In this document: piece after piece, positions 16,985 through 25,000 of the stretch
How positions within the stretch are numbered: position 1 is the stretch's first letter
Layout of the letters: every line of letters begins with the position of its first letter
The notes under the pieces: model-generated
Told to the model about the DNA's origin: nothing
The model's input: only the letters and a program-made list of their open reading frames with translations
Databases searched by the model: none
Program-made: the position numbers and the translations under genes
Assembly (NCBI GenBank): GCA_902534465.1
Contig: CACAPU010000002.1
Location: forward strand, 62,001 to 126,000
Source of the DNA: an uncultured Pelagibacteraceae bacterium
GTDB taxonomy: Bacteria; Pseudomonadota; Alphaproteobacteria; Pelagibacterales; Pelagibacteraceae
Direction: 5' to 3'
DNA: 64,000 nucleotides

Positions 16985-17518
16985 TTAAATTTTTTCCGAA
17001 ATCTTTATAGCAACCTTGGAACCTGTTTTAATTACTTTATCCATAACTGAATAAATTCCTTTCTTTGTTGCACCTTCCTCATAAGCTATATCTTTATGAT
17101 CTAGTTCATCTTGTCTAAATTTGATAATTTTATTTTTTAATTCTTTTTCATCGATTTCAATTTGATCAATCTGATTTTTATAATGTTCATCAATTACCTC
17201 TTCAACAGATGCTGTACATAGCATAGCTGCCTTTTTGCCAAGTATTGTTGAACCAAATCCAAGACTTAAACCAAGTAAATCCCATAATGGTAATAATTTC
17301 GTTGGTTTTATATTTCTTTTTTCTATTTCATTTTCAAAGAAATTTGAGTGCTCCTCTTCATGTTTTTTCATCTCTGTTATTGTTTTTTTTAAGTCCTCAT
17401 CATTTATAAATGTATTTAAGGCAAGCAGCTGACCTTCATAAATTTTAATAGCACCTCTTTCACCAGCGTGATCTACTCTTATAAATTCTTCTAATTTTTT
17501 TTTATTAGTTTTTTTCAT
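16985..17518 (-). CDS. coq7: Demethoxyubiquinone monooxygenase Coq7
   Basis: A 177-residue di-iron hydroxylase adding the C6 hydroxyl in ubiquinone synthesis. Both halves of the four-helix ligand set are clear: DHAGERGAIKIYEGQ and KHEEEHSNFF, then ASVEEVIDEHYKNQ and RQDELDHKDIAYEEG. It uses molecular oxygen, consistent with an obligate aerobe. It overlaps dsbB upstream by 14 bases and so shares its transcript. Together with ubiE and ubiB it makes three ubiquinone genes in the window. Confidence 0.96.
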   Translation of the reverse strand: MKKTNKKKLEEFIRVDHAGERGAIKIYEGQLLALNTFINDEDLKKTITEMKKHEEEHSNFFENEIEKRNIKPTKLLPLWDLLGLSLGFGSTILGKKAAMLCTASVEEVIDEHYKNQIDQIEIDEKELKNKIIKFRQDELDHKDIAYEEGATKKGIYSVMDKVIKTGSKVAIKISEKI

Positions 17519-17984
17519 AACATAATGTTCTAATTGAAATAATAACGATTAAAATTGATAAAATGGTATTAATTGCCGCTAGTGAAACTCCTAAAATCTT
17601 AAAAGTTGCATCTTTACAATTAACTGGCATGTTTTGACCAAGAGTCTCTAGTAATTCTTTTTTATTTAACTGATCCAATGAGTTATTTGCACAACTTGAT
17701 AGCTCATTAAAAAAGCTATTCTCTATTCCAAAGTGATATCCAGAAATAATAGAACTTAATGTAAATACTATTATTAAAATTATTAAAATATTATCGTTTT
17801 TATAATAGTTAAATCCAATAAAGCTTATAAATATCGCAGCTAAGTAAGGAATTCTTTGGTAAACACATAACTTACATGGTTTATACCCTAAAATAAACTC
17901 TATGTATAAAGCTGAAAGCATAGAACTGGCTGAAATCAGAAGAATAATCAAATAAAATTTTTTTCGACTTGGAAATAAGTTCAT
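17505..17984 (-). CDS. dsbB: DsbB-family disulfide bond formation protein
   Basis: A 159-residue membrane protein with four hydrophobic helices that reoxidises a DsbA-type thiol oxidase and passes electrons to quinone. The first periplasmic cysteine pair is C37-x2-C40 in GYKPCKLCVYQRIPY. The second pair is C98 (SSCANN) and C123 (PVNCKDATF). All four functional cysteines are therefore present. It is embedded between a DedA/YqaA-like protein and coq7, so a quinone reductant and a quinone-making enzyme are co-transcribed. Confidence 0.93.
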   Translation of the reverse strand: MNLFPSRKKFYLIILLISASSMLSALYIEFILGYKPCKLCVYQRIPYLAAIFISFIGFNYYKNDNILIILIIVFTLSSIISGYHFGIENSFFNELSSCANNSLDQLNKKELLETLGQNMPVNCKDATFKILGVSLAAINTILSILIVIISIRTLCYEKN

Positions 17985-17986
17985 AT

Positions 17987-18595
17987 TTAATTAATAAAAT
18001 TATTTAAGAATTTATAAATAAAAAAAGCAAAACTTATTAATATTAAAGATAAAATAATAGAAAATTTTAATAATTTTTTTTCAATAATTTTTTTCATTGT
18101 TGGTCCAAAATTTCCGATTAGAAAAGCAATTAAAAAAAAACGAGACCCTCTAGTTAATAGGCAAATTATTACGAAGTAAAATAAATTGAAATGAATAAAT
18201 CCACTTGTAATTGTTAAAAGTTTAAAGGGAACAGGCGAAAACCCGGCTATTGCTAGTAGAGTAATCCAGGCAATAACCCCTCCTTCTGATGAAACTTTAT
18301 CTTTTAAAAATGAGGCATCATCTACACTATAGATTTCAAATATTTTTAATCCAATCTCATTAAAAAATACATACCCAATGAAATATCCAAGACACGCTCC
18401 TAAAAGAGATCCTAATGTAGCAATTAAACCAATTCTCAGCCACTCATGCTTTCTAGCAATTGTCATTGGAATTATCAGCACATCAGGTGGTATAGGAAAT
18501 ATAAAGCTTTCAATAAAGGATATAAATCCTAAAATAGATTTAGATCTTTTGTGACCTGCAAGTTTAATAGTCTTGTTGTATAGATCTTTTAACAT
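17987..18595 (-). CDS. DedA/YqaA-family membrane protein (VTT domain)
   Basis: About 202 residues with several membrane helices and the VTT-type core: ESFIFPIPPDVLIIPMT, ATLGSLLGACLGYFIGY and GFSPVPFKLLTITSGF. Members act in lipid or ion transport across the inner membrane, mostly uncharacterised. I chose the ATG at 18595; the longer open frame starts at TTG and runs close to the divergent tRNA-Leu. It is first in the run to dsbB and coq7. Confidence 0.87.
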   Translation of the reverse strand: MLKDLYNKTIKLAGHKRSKSILGFISFIESFIFPIPPDVLIIPMTIARKHEWLRIGLIATLGSLLGACLGYFIGYVFFNEIGLKIFEIYSVDDASFLKDKVSSEGGVIAWITLLAIAGFSPVPFKLLTITSGFIHFNLFYFVIICLLTRGSRFFLIAFLIGNFGPTMKKIIEKKLLKFSIILSLILISFAFFIYKFLNNFIN

Positions 18596-18652
18596 ATTTT
18601 CTTTTAATATATTAAATGATTTAATACTATTAGTTAAATTATGCAAAGATTT

Positions 18653-18739
18653 GGGCGAATGGCGGAACTGGTAGACGCGTTGGACTCAAAATCCAATAGT
18701 AGCAATACTGTGAGAGTTCGATTCTCTCTTTGCCCACCA
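18653..18739 (+). tRNA. tRNA-Leu (anticodon CAA)
   Basis: An 87-base class II tRNA. The acceptor stem GGGCGAA pairs with TTTGCCC and the discriminator A is followed by an encoded CCA. The D-arm is GGCGGAACTGGTAGACGC, the anticodon loop CTCAAAA sits in a TTGGA/TCCAA stem, and there is a long variable arm. The T-loop is GTTCGATTC. CAA reads UUG leucine codons. The 3' end lies seven bases before the acyl-CoA synthetase start. Confidence 0.97.
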
Positions 18740-18746
18740 AAAATTT

Positions 18747-20447
18747 ATGAATACAGAAAAAGTTAACAATCTTGTAGAATTATTTTTTGAAAATTATCAA
18801 AAACAAAATAAAAATAATAAATTTCTTATATCTTTAAAAGATCAAAATAATCAATTTACTTGGAAAGAAACTTTTCATTCTATAATAAAAGTTTCTTCTG
18901 AAATAAAAAAATATATAAAAAAAGGTGATAGATGTTTGTTAATTTCAGAAAATAGGCCAGAATGGTTTATTACTGATCTTTCTATAATGTCATCAGCCGG
19001 AATAACTGTTCCAGCATATACTACTTATGCTGAACGTGATTATGAATATATTATTAATGATTGTGTCCCAAAATTAATTTTTGTTTCTAATCAAGAACAA
19101 TTTAATAAAGTAAAAAATATAATAATTAAAAACAAATTTATAGAAAAAATATTTTCATTTGAAGAATTAGATATAGATAAAAATAAATATATTAATTTAA
19201 AAGAGTTACTTTTAAATTTAGACTATGATGATGGGCGTTTTCCAAAATTAGATTTAAAAAGAATAGATCCAGCATGTATTATTTATACTTCCGGCACACA
19301 AGGAAATCCTAAAGGAGTGATTTTAAGTCATGGTGGTATTTTAAATAATTGTGAAGGTGCTTTAGATATTTTGAAACCTTTAATTACAAATCAAACTAGA
19401 TTCTTAACTTGGTTACCTCTTTCACATTCTTACGAACATACTGTGCAATTTGTACAAATTAGTATTGGAGCTAAAGTATTTTATGCTGAAAGTATTGAAA
19501 AGCTAATCAAAAATATGAATGATTGCAAACCTCAATTGATGACAGCTGTCCCTCGTTTTTATCAAAACTTATATCAAAAAATAAATGCTAGTTTTAATAA
19601 AGCAACTGGTCTTAAAAAAAAATTGATCTTCAAAATGTTAGAACTTGGAAAGAAGAAAATTTTAAAACAAGATTTATCATTTTTAGAAAAAATAATCGAT
19701 AACCTACTAGAGAGGATTGTAAGGAAAAAAATAAAATCTCAATTTGGAGGCGAACTAAAAACATTTGTTTCGGGTGGTGGAGCACTTGATAAAGATGTTG
19801 GAGTTTTCCTGAATGCAATAGGACTTCCTACTCTACAAGGATATGGATTAACTGAAACCTCACCAGTAGTCAGTTGTAACCCAATACATGATATTAGAGT
19901 TGAGACTGTAGGCCCACCTTTTAAGGGTAACGATGTAAAAATAGCTGAAGATGGAGAGATTTTAGTTAAAGGTGAAAATGTAATGTTGGGTTATTGGAAT
20001 AATGAGGAAGAAACTAAAAAAGTCCTTAAAGATGGTTGGTTACACACAGGGGATATTGGAGTTTTTGAAAATGGTTATTTAAAAATTACTGATAGAAAAA
20101 AGGACATATTGATTACACCAGGTGGAGATAATATTTCACCTGTTAAAATAGAAAATGAGTTATCTAACTCAAATTTAATTGATCAGTCAATCGTCTACGG
20201 AGATAATAAACCGTATTTAGTGGCTTTATTAGTTTTATCTGAAGAAAATTTAAATGTTACAAAAGACCAAATAGAAAAAGAAATAAATAAAATAAATCAA
20301 AACCTTTCAAAAATAGAACAAGTAAAAAAATTTTTTACAATTCAAGAAAAATTTTCAATTGAAAATGGAATGCTTACTCCAACTTTAAAACTTAAAAGAT
20401 ATAAAATAGTTACAAAATATAAAAATCAATTTGAAAAACTTTATTAA
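18747..20447 (+). CDS. Long-chain acyl-CoA synthetase (AMP-forming)
   Basis: A 566-residue ANL-superfamily ligase. The P-loop is IIYTSGTQGNPKG, A5 is GYGLTETSPVV, A7 is GWLHTGDIG, and A8 is the hinge KITDRKKDILITPGG. The C-terminal lysine is in TPTLKLKRYK. The CoA-ligase architecture and PLSHSYEHTVQF segment fit bacterial FadD15-like fatty acyl-CoA synthetases that activate free fatty acids for lipid synthesis or oxidation. The gene starts seven bases after tRNA-Leu with no ribosome binding site of its own. It has no other lipid gene as neighbour. Confidence 0.92.
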   Translation: MNTEKVNNLVELFFENYQKQNKNNKFLISLKDQNNQFTWKETFHSIIKVSSEIKKYIKKGDRCLLISENRPEWFITDLSIMSSAGITVPAYTTYAERDYEYIINDCVPKLIFVSNQEQFNKVKNIIIKNKFIEKIFSFEELDIDKNKYINLKELLLNLDYDDGRFPKLDLKRIDPACIIYTSGTQGNPKGVILSHGGILNNCEGALDILKPLITNQTRFLTWLPLSHSYEHTVQFVQISIGAKVFYAESIEKLIKNMNDCKPQLMTAVPRFYQNLYQKINASFNKATGLKKKLIFKMLELGKKKILKQDLSFLEKIIDNLLERIVRKKIKSQFGGELKTFVSGGGALDKDVGVFLNAIGLPTLQGYGLTETSPVVSCNPIHDIRVETVGPPFKGNDVKIAEDGEILVKGENVMLGYWNNEEETKKVLKDGWLHTGDIGVFENGYLKITDRKKDILITPGGDNISPVKIENELSNSNLIDQSIVYGDNKPYLVALLVLSEENLNVTKDQIEKEINKINQNLSKIEQVKKFFTIQEKFSIENGMLTPTLKLKRYKIVTKYKNQFEKLY

Positions 20448-20556
20448 AAAGTTTTGATAAAACACTTTATTAATAGCGATTTATTTAACTTTTTTAATTA
20501 TTAAAAAAAAATTAAAAAAAATTTATTTTTAAAATTTTTTTCAAAAAATTATATGT

Positions 20557-20585
20557 TTGACATAACTAAGCAAAAAAAATAAAAA
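20557..20585 (+). promoter_or_regulatory. Consensus promoter of the polybasic peptide gene
   Basis: TTGACA (20557-20562), 17 bases, then TAAAAA (20580-20585). The upstream 90 bases are almost entirely A/T with A- and T-tracts, resembling an UP element. The predicted start, around 20592, precedes a short hairpin in the leader. Confidence 0.6.
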
Positions 20586-20594
20586 TTAGTAATT

Positions 20595-20615
20595 AACGAA
20601 TCATAAAGATTCGTT
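20595..20615 (+). other. Leader hairpin upstream of the polybasic peptide gene
   Basis: AACGAATC (20595-20602) and GATTCGTT (20608-20615) form a perfect 8-bp stem with a 5-base ATAAA loop, right at the predicted 5' end of the transcript and 10 bases before a strong GGGAG ribosome binding site (20626-20630). Such 5' hairpins commonly protect mRNAs from decay. That role here is inferred. Confidence 0.5.
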
Positions 20616-20636
20616 TATAAAAAAAGGGAGCTAAAG

Positions 20637-20720
20637 ATGGCTAAAAGAAGAAAAAAAGCTGCTAAAAAGAAAACTAAGAAAAAAGCTAAGAAAAAAGCTA
20701 AGAAGAAAAAAAGAAGATAG
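20637..20720 (+). CDS. 27-residue polybasic (Lys/Arg/Ala) peptide
   Basis: Encodes a 27-residue peptide of 16 Lys, 4 Arg, 5 Ala, one Thr and the initiator Met, net charge about +20. It starts MAKRRKKAAKKK and continues as (T/A)KKK repeats made from a 12-base tandem unit. It resembles the tail of histone H1 or a nucleoid-binding peptide. The reading frame is credible because a consensus promoter, a leader hairpin, a strong GGGAG ribosome binding site six bases before the ATG and an intrinsic terminator all frame it. Nucleic-acid or ribosome binding is a reasonable inference. No family name is known to me. Confidence 0.8.
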   Translation: MAKRRKKAAKKKTKKKAKKKAKKKKRR

Positions 20721-20742
20721 TTTAGTATTCTTTTTAACTGAT

Positions 20743-20782
20743 AACGCTTCTCATGGCGCTTGCGTGGGAAGCGTTTTTTTTT
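20743..20782 (+). terminator. Intrinsic terminator after the polybasic peptide gene
   Basis: AACGCTTC (20743-20750) pairs with GAAGCGTT (20768-20775) and the stem runs directly into nine T residues (20774-20782). The T-tract also holds part of the stop codon of the convergent CarD gene. It is the clearest rho-independent terminator in the window, marking the peptide gene as an independent, probably abundant transcript. Confidence 0.85.
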
Positions 20783-21635
20783 ATTCTGTCAATTCTTGAC
20801 TTTCTGGTTCTTCAGAAATTTGTTTTTCTTCAATTTTTTGAGTTTGCTTTTCTAAATTTCTCTTTAAAGCTTTATCAAGTTTCTTTTGTGCATCTTCTAA
20901 ACTTGATCCCATTACAATCTGAAATTCAGTTAATAATCTATCGTAAGCTTTTTCAAATAGCTGTCTCTCACTATATGATTGATCTATCATAATATCATCA
21001 CCTTTATTAAGATCTCTCACTACTTCTGCTAAGTCATAAATTTTTCCTGACGAAATTTTAGCTTCATATTCTTGAGCCCTTCTACTCCACATAGATCTCT
21101 TGATTTTGGGTTTACTCTTTAAAATACTTACACATTTGTTAACTTGATTTATAGTTGCTAGTGGTCTTAAATGAGATTGTTTATTAACTGGAACCATACC
21201 ATTTGCTTTATCTTTTTCAAACCTCAATACATAAGTTTCAACATCAATTCCACCGATGTTTATTTTTTTTGTTTCTGTTATCTGTCCTACACCATGTTTA
21301 GGGTAAACAACATAGTCTTTGATTTTAAATAATCTTTTTTCTGTTTCCTGCTTTTTTACTTTTTTAATCTCTGGCTTTTGTTCATTATTTTTTGGAATCC
21401 TTAATGGATCAACTTTTACATCAATTTTTACTTTATCTTTAGGCTTATCCTTTTTTTTTTGAACTTTAATTATTTTTTTTTTATTTAATTCTTTTGATAC
21501 TTTTTTAACTTTTGGGTTTTTTAAGGAATTTTTTGTTTTAGAAACTTTTTTTGAGACCTTTACAATCTTTTTACTTCCTTTTTTTACTTTTTTTACTTTT
21601 TTTTTATTCAAGATTTTCTTTAAAATATTTTTCAT
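20781..21635 (-). CDS. carD: CarD-family transcriptional regulator with lysine-rich N-terminal arm
   Basis: A 284-residue protein. Residues 102 to about 265 form the CarD/CdnL module: an RNA-polymerase-beta-binding Tudor-like domain starting [18 protein letters not shown], then a helical DNA-binding part with [16 protein letters not shown] and [12 protein letters not shown]. CarD stabilises open promoter complexes and in alphaproteobacteria favours growth genes including rRNA. Residues 1-100 are an unusual, highly charged arm dense in KK and KVKK, reminiscent of histone H1 tails. The start overlaps the ferredoxin gene end by 32 bases. Confidence 0.93.
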   Translation of the reverse strand: MKNILKKILNKKKVKKVKKGSKKIVKVSKKVSKTKNSLKNPKVKKVSKELNKKKIIKVQKKKDKPKDKVKIDVKVDPLRIPKNNEQKPEIKKVKKQETEKRLFKIKDYVVYPKHGVGQITETKKINIGGIDVETYVLRFEKDKANGMVPVNKQSHLRPLATINQVNKCVSILKSKPKIKRSMWSRRAQEYEAKISSGKIYDLAEVVRDLNKGDDIMIDQSYSERQLFEKAYDRLLTEFQIVMGSSLEDAQKKLDKALKRNLEKQTQKIEEKQISEEPESQELTE

Positions 21636-21933
21636 ATTTATTTTCTTCGTCTTTAAATTTTTGGTGATCCACAGGTGGATCTTTCTTTTCGCTTATGTTT
21701 GGCCATATCTCCGAATATTTTTTATTTACCTCTAGCCACTTGCCATTAGTATCATCATTATCAGATATTATGGCGTCTACTGGACATTCTGGCTCACAAA
21801 CGCCACAATCTATACACTCATCGGGTTTAATTACAAGCATATTTTTTCCTTCATAAAAACAATCAACTGGACAAACTTCAACACAATCCATCAATTTGCA
21901 TTTGATGCATTTATCATTTACTAAATATGTCAT
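21604..21933 (-). CDS. fdxA: 7Fe ferredoxin (FdxA type)
   Basis: A 109-residue low-potential electron carrier with [3Fe-4S] and [4Fe-4S] clusters. The N-terminal set is [17 protein letters not shown] and the second set is [16 protein letters not shown]. The C-terminal extension of about 45 residues ([15 protein letters not shown] onward) is typical of alphaproteobacterial FdxA. Ferredoxin and CarD neighbour each other widely in this class. Its start overlaps the end of the TerB-like gene by 4 bases, indicating coupled translation. Redox partners are not identifiable here. Confidence 0.95.
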   Translation of the reverse strand: MTYLVNDKCIKCKLMDCVEVCPVDCFYEGKNMLVIKPDECIDCGVCEPECPVDAIISDNDDTNGKWLEVNKKYSEIWPNISEKKDPPVDHQKFKDEENKYEKYFKENLE

Positions 21934-22355
21934 TCTTTTTCTTGACGTACTTTTTCTTTAATATCCCCTACAACTTTAGGATCTAGATAAAGTAAACCAG
22001 ATATTCTTCTCATCAAATTAGTTTCATACATATCTGCATCCTTATCTGAATATATAATTTTCCAAAGAGCCTCTATAATTATTTTTTTATCTTCCTCATC
22101 TACATTTTTAATCTCTTTAGTAAAATCTAGAATTTGGTTAGTGTCTTTTTCCTTGTCTTCTGCTTCAATCATAATTTTGTCAATTCCATCAGCTTCAGCT
22201 CCCATTTCAATAATTGAGTCTTTTATTATTTTTTTTTCTTTATCTGTGAAGTTTTGGTCTATTTTAGCTGAATGGATTAGCAAACAAGCAACTGCCATTA
22301 TAGATGGATGACTGTTATCTCTGTCAGTTTCCTCTTTTTTAAAAATATTAAACAT
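21930..22355 (-). CDS. TerB-like (tellurite-resistance family) protein
   Basis: A 141-residue acidic, all-helical protein of the TerB/DjlA N-terminal type: [27 protein letters not shown], then a repeat with [21 protein letters not shown] and a final [13 protein letters not shown] segment. The paired acidic loops (DQNFTDKE and SDKDADMYE) are the family's metal-binding sites. Function in SAR11 is unknown; real tellurite resistance is doubtful without terZD genes. The start overlaps the helicase stop as TAATG. At this spot most alphaproteobacteria carry an S4 RNA-binding gene instead. Confidence 0.85.
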   Translation of the reverse strand: MFNIFKKEETDRDNSHPSIMAVACLLIHSAKIDQNFTDKEKKIIKDSIIEMGAEADGIDKIMIEAEDKEKDTNQILDFTKEIKNVDEEDKKIIIEALWKIIYSDKDADMYETNLMRRISGLLYLDPKVVGDIKEKVRQEKE

Positions 22356-24838
22356 TATTTCAAGTTAAGTTGTGAAAGAACATTAAATGGATTATCTTTA
22401 ATATTCTTATCATTGTTTTTTTTATTTATTTTTTTTAAAGGAATATATTTAAAATGCAAATTATTATCCTTCTCATAAGTCTTATAGTTCATTTTTTTTA
22501 TCAGTTTCACAAAATTTTCTTTATTACAACCTAGCAAATTTAGCATTTCAGGAATTAACTTGATTTCTTTAATTTTATTTTCTGGTTTACTGTTAAATAT
22601 CATAAGAAATAATCTCTCCAAAATATCTATCCTAACATACAAATTTTCAAATTTTTCAAAGCCGCACAAAAGCATGAGATTTTTATTTAATAATTTCTTT
22701 TCTTCTAAAAAATTGAGCCCAAAAGTTGGTGGTAAGAAATCATAATTTTTCTTATTGAAGTTCTTCCATAAAAGTATTCTCAATGAAACTGAACTAGGTT
22801 TAAATAATTTAAATAAAAAAACATGATATCTCCCAAATTTTACACCTAAATTTCTTAGTTTTTTTCTCTCATCTTGATTAAGTTTTTTTAAGTAAGTTAA
22901 AACTTCATCTCTTTTTACAACTCCATTATTTTCATAGAGATGATATGCTAAAGCTCTAAGTTCCGAATTATTATCTTTAACATTTTTTAAATCTATTAGA
23001 CTTTTTAGCTCTGTTTCAATTTTATCATTTAGCCAGCCTTGTAAATATAAATTTAGTCTTGATTTTTCGACATTCTCAATCATGTCATCAATAATTAACT
23101 GAATTTGTGGATTTAAATAATCTGAACCTGGTATCAATCTAGCTATTTCATTATTATTCCAATAGATTTTAAAATCTTCTCTTAATTCTATTAAACCAGT
23201 ATCAATTATTTGACTAATTCTATCTATAATTTCAGGACTAACGTTTTGTCTAGCTGCTTTTTTTAATGATTTTACGTCAGCGTCTAATGTATCTACTTTT
23301 AGATCTAGCTCCAATCTTAAACCTTTTAGACGCCCGATATACTGTTCATTTATCATTACTTTTTCATCGTTAACTATCTCAGTTTCGAAAACTATATCTT
23401 GTTTTAAACCTCTAGCCAAAACACTTGCTCTTTTATCAATAAATGTTTTAGTTAGTTCTTCATGAAGCCTGTCTGAGAGTTTATCCTCAAGACTCTTAGT
23501 TCTTTCTATCCAGTAATCTTGATTTTCAACCCAATTAGATTTGTTTGAAACATATGCCCATGTCCTAACATTGGCAATCCTATTTGATATTGAGTCTACA
23601 TTTCCATCCAATTTGTCTAACAGGGACAATTGCTCTTTCATATAGTGGTTAGGAACTTTTTTATTATCATTTGTTAAAAAATTAAAAATCTTACTTACAA
23701 CATCAAAATGATGACCATAAGTTTTTTTCACAAAATCTGGAATTTGACAGCATTCCCACAGTATTTTTAATATTTCAGTATCATCTGCTATTTTTATATT
23801 TGAAGCCTCTTTCAAAAAATATTTTAATACCTTTTCATCCTGGCATTCACTCACTCTTCTAAGCCAGTCTTTTTGTGGTCTTTCATCTAAAGATTTTAAT
23901 AATGTGACTTTGTTACTAAAATTTAATTTTGAGTTTCTCCAAAAAATAGTTTGTATATCTGGAAAGTTATGAGTTTCTAGTGCTTCAATTTGTTCAGGCC
24001 CTACTTCTTTACACTCTCCTGTCGTGCCAAATAAACCATCATTTAAATATCTTCCTGCTCTTCCAGCTATTTGTCCAATTTCAGAGATATTTAAATTTCT
24101 TAATTTTTTACCATCAAATTTTTTTAAATTTGAAAAATAAACATTATCTAAATCCATATTAATTCCCATTCCTATTGCATCAGTAGCAACTAAATAATCA
24201 ACATCGCCAGATTGATATAAATTCACCTGTGAGTTTCTTGTTTTGGGACTAAGAGAGCCCATTACAATTGCTGCTCCACCTTTTTGACGTCTGATTAACT
24301 CTGCTATTGCATAAACTTCTTCAGTAGAAAATGCTATGACTGCACTTTTTCTTTCAATTCTTGAAATTTTTTTATGACCACTAAATGATAATTTTGAAAG
24401 TCTTTCTCTATTTTTAAATTCAATATCATCATCAAGTTTTTGAATAATATTTTTTATAGAATTTGATCCCATAAACATAGTGAGTTTCACACCTCTCATA
24501 TTTAATAATCTATCTGTAAAAATATGACCTCTCTCGTGATCATTACACATTTGTATTTCATCTATGCCAACAAATTCTAAGTTTTTATCTAATGGCATAG
24601 ACTCAACAGTACACAGAAAATACTTTGCATTTATTGGAATAATTTTTTCTTCACCTGTAATTAAAGCTACTTTTGATGAGTCAACTTTTGTAATGATTTT
24701 GTCATATACTTCTCTTGCCAAAAGTCTTAATGGAAAACCAATCATACCAGTTTCAAAAGAAAGCATTGTTTCTATTGCAAGGAAGGTTTTTCCAGTATTT
24801 GTAGGTCCCAGAACTGCAGTGATTTTATTTTTTGTCAT
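22355..24838 (-). CDS. SUV3-like DExH-box RNA/DNA helicase
   Basis: An 827-residue superfamily 2 helicase related to mitochondrial SUV3 and MgpS-like bacterial proteins. Motif I is GPTNTGKTFLAIE, motif II VGIDEIQMCNDHERG, motif III MFMGSNS, motif V VATDAIGMGINMDL and motif VI QIAGRAGRY. The C-terminal half is the helical SUV3-type region with no S4 or KH domain visible. The mitochondrial homologue works with a 3'-5' exoribonuclease in RNA turnover, so an RNA-decay role is plausible. It leads the run to the TerB-like, ferredoxin and CarD genes. Confidence 0.9.
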   Translation of the reverse strand: MTKNKITAVLGPTNTGKTFLAIETMLSFETGMIGFPLRLLAREVYDKIITKVDSSKVALITGEEKIIPINAKYFLCTVESMPLDKNLEFVGIDEIQMCNDHERGHIFTDRLLNMRGVKLTMFMGSNSIKNIIQKLDDDIEFKNRERLSKLSFSGHKKISRIERKSAVIAFSTEEVYAIAELIRRQKGGAAIVMGSLSPKTRNSQVNLYQSGDVDYLVATDAIGMGINMDLDNVYFSNLKKFDGKKLRNLNISEIGQIAGRAGRYLNDGLFGTTGECKEVGPEQIEALETHNFPDIQTIFWRNSKLNFSNKVTLLKSLDERPQKDWLRRVSECQDEKVLKYFLKEASNIKIADDTEILKILWECCQIPDFVKKTYGHHFDVVSKIFNFLTNDNKKVPNHYMKEQLSLLDKLDGNVDSISNRIANVRTWAYVSNKSNWVENQDYWIERTKSLEDKLSDRLHEELTKTFIDKRASVLARGLKQDIVFETEIVNDEKVMINEQYIGRLKGLRLELDLKVDTLDADVKSLKKAARQNVSPEIIDRISQIIDTGLIELREDFKIYWNNNEIARLIPGSDYLNPQIQLIIDDMIENVEKSRLNLYLQGWLNDKIETELKSLIDLKNVKDNNSELRALAYHLYENNGVVKRDEVLTYLKKLNQDERKKLRNLGVKFGRYHVFLFKLFKPSSVSLRILLWKNFNKKNYDFLPPTFGLNFLEEKKLLNKNLMLLCGFEKFENLYVRIDILERLFLMIFNSKPENKIKEIKLIPEMLNLLGCNKENFVKLIKKMNYKTYEKDNNLHFKYIPLKKINKKNNDKNIKDNPFNVLSQLNLK

Positions 24839-25000
24839 TTCTAGTTTTGGTGTGATTTTTTTTGCTAATACTATATATTGTTATTCCTAAAGAACAAAAA
24901 TGGGTTAAAACTAGTCCGAATCATTGAGGAAAAAGTTCTCATTTTTATTATTTAATGTTTTAAGGTTATCATAATTTCAAAAAATTAAATATATTTTTTT

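Noticed and set aside
21930..22355. Tellurite resistance function for the TerB-like protein
   Set aside because: No terZ, terC or terD genes are present; only the fold family is supported.
24839..25000. Regulatory element in the helicase/acetoacetyl-CoA synthetase gap
   Set aside because: Apart from weak, bulged repeats near GAGGAAAAAGTTCTC, no symmetric or promoter-like signal stands out.
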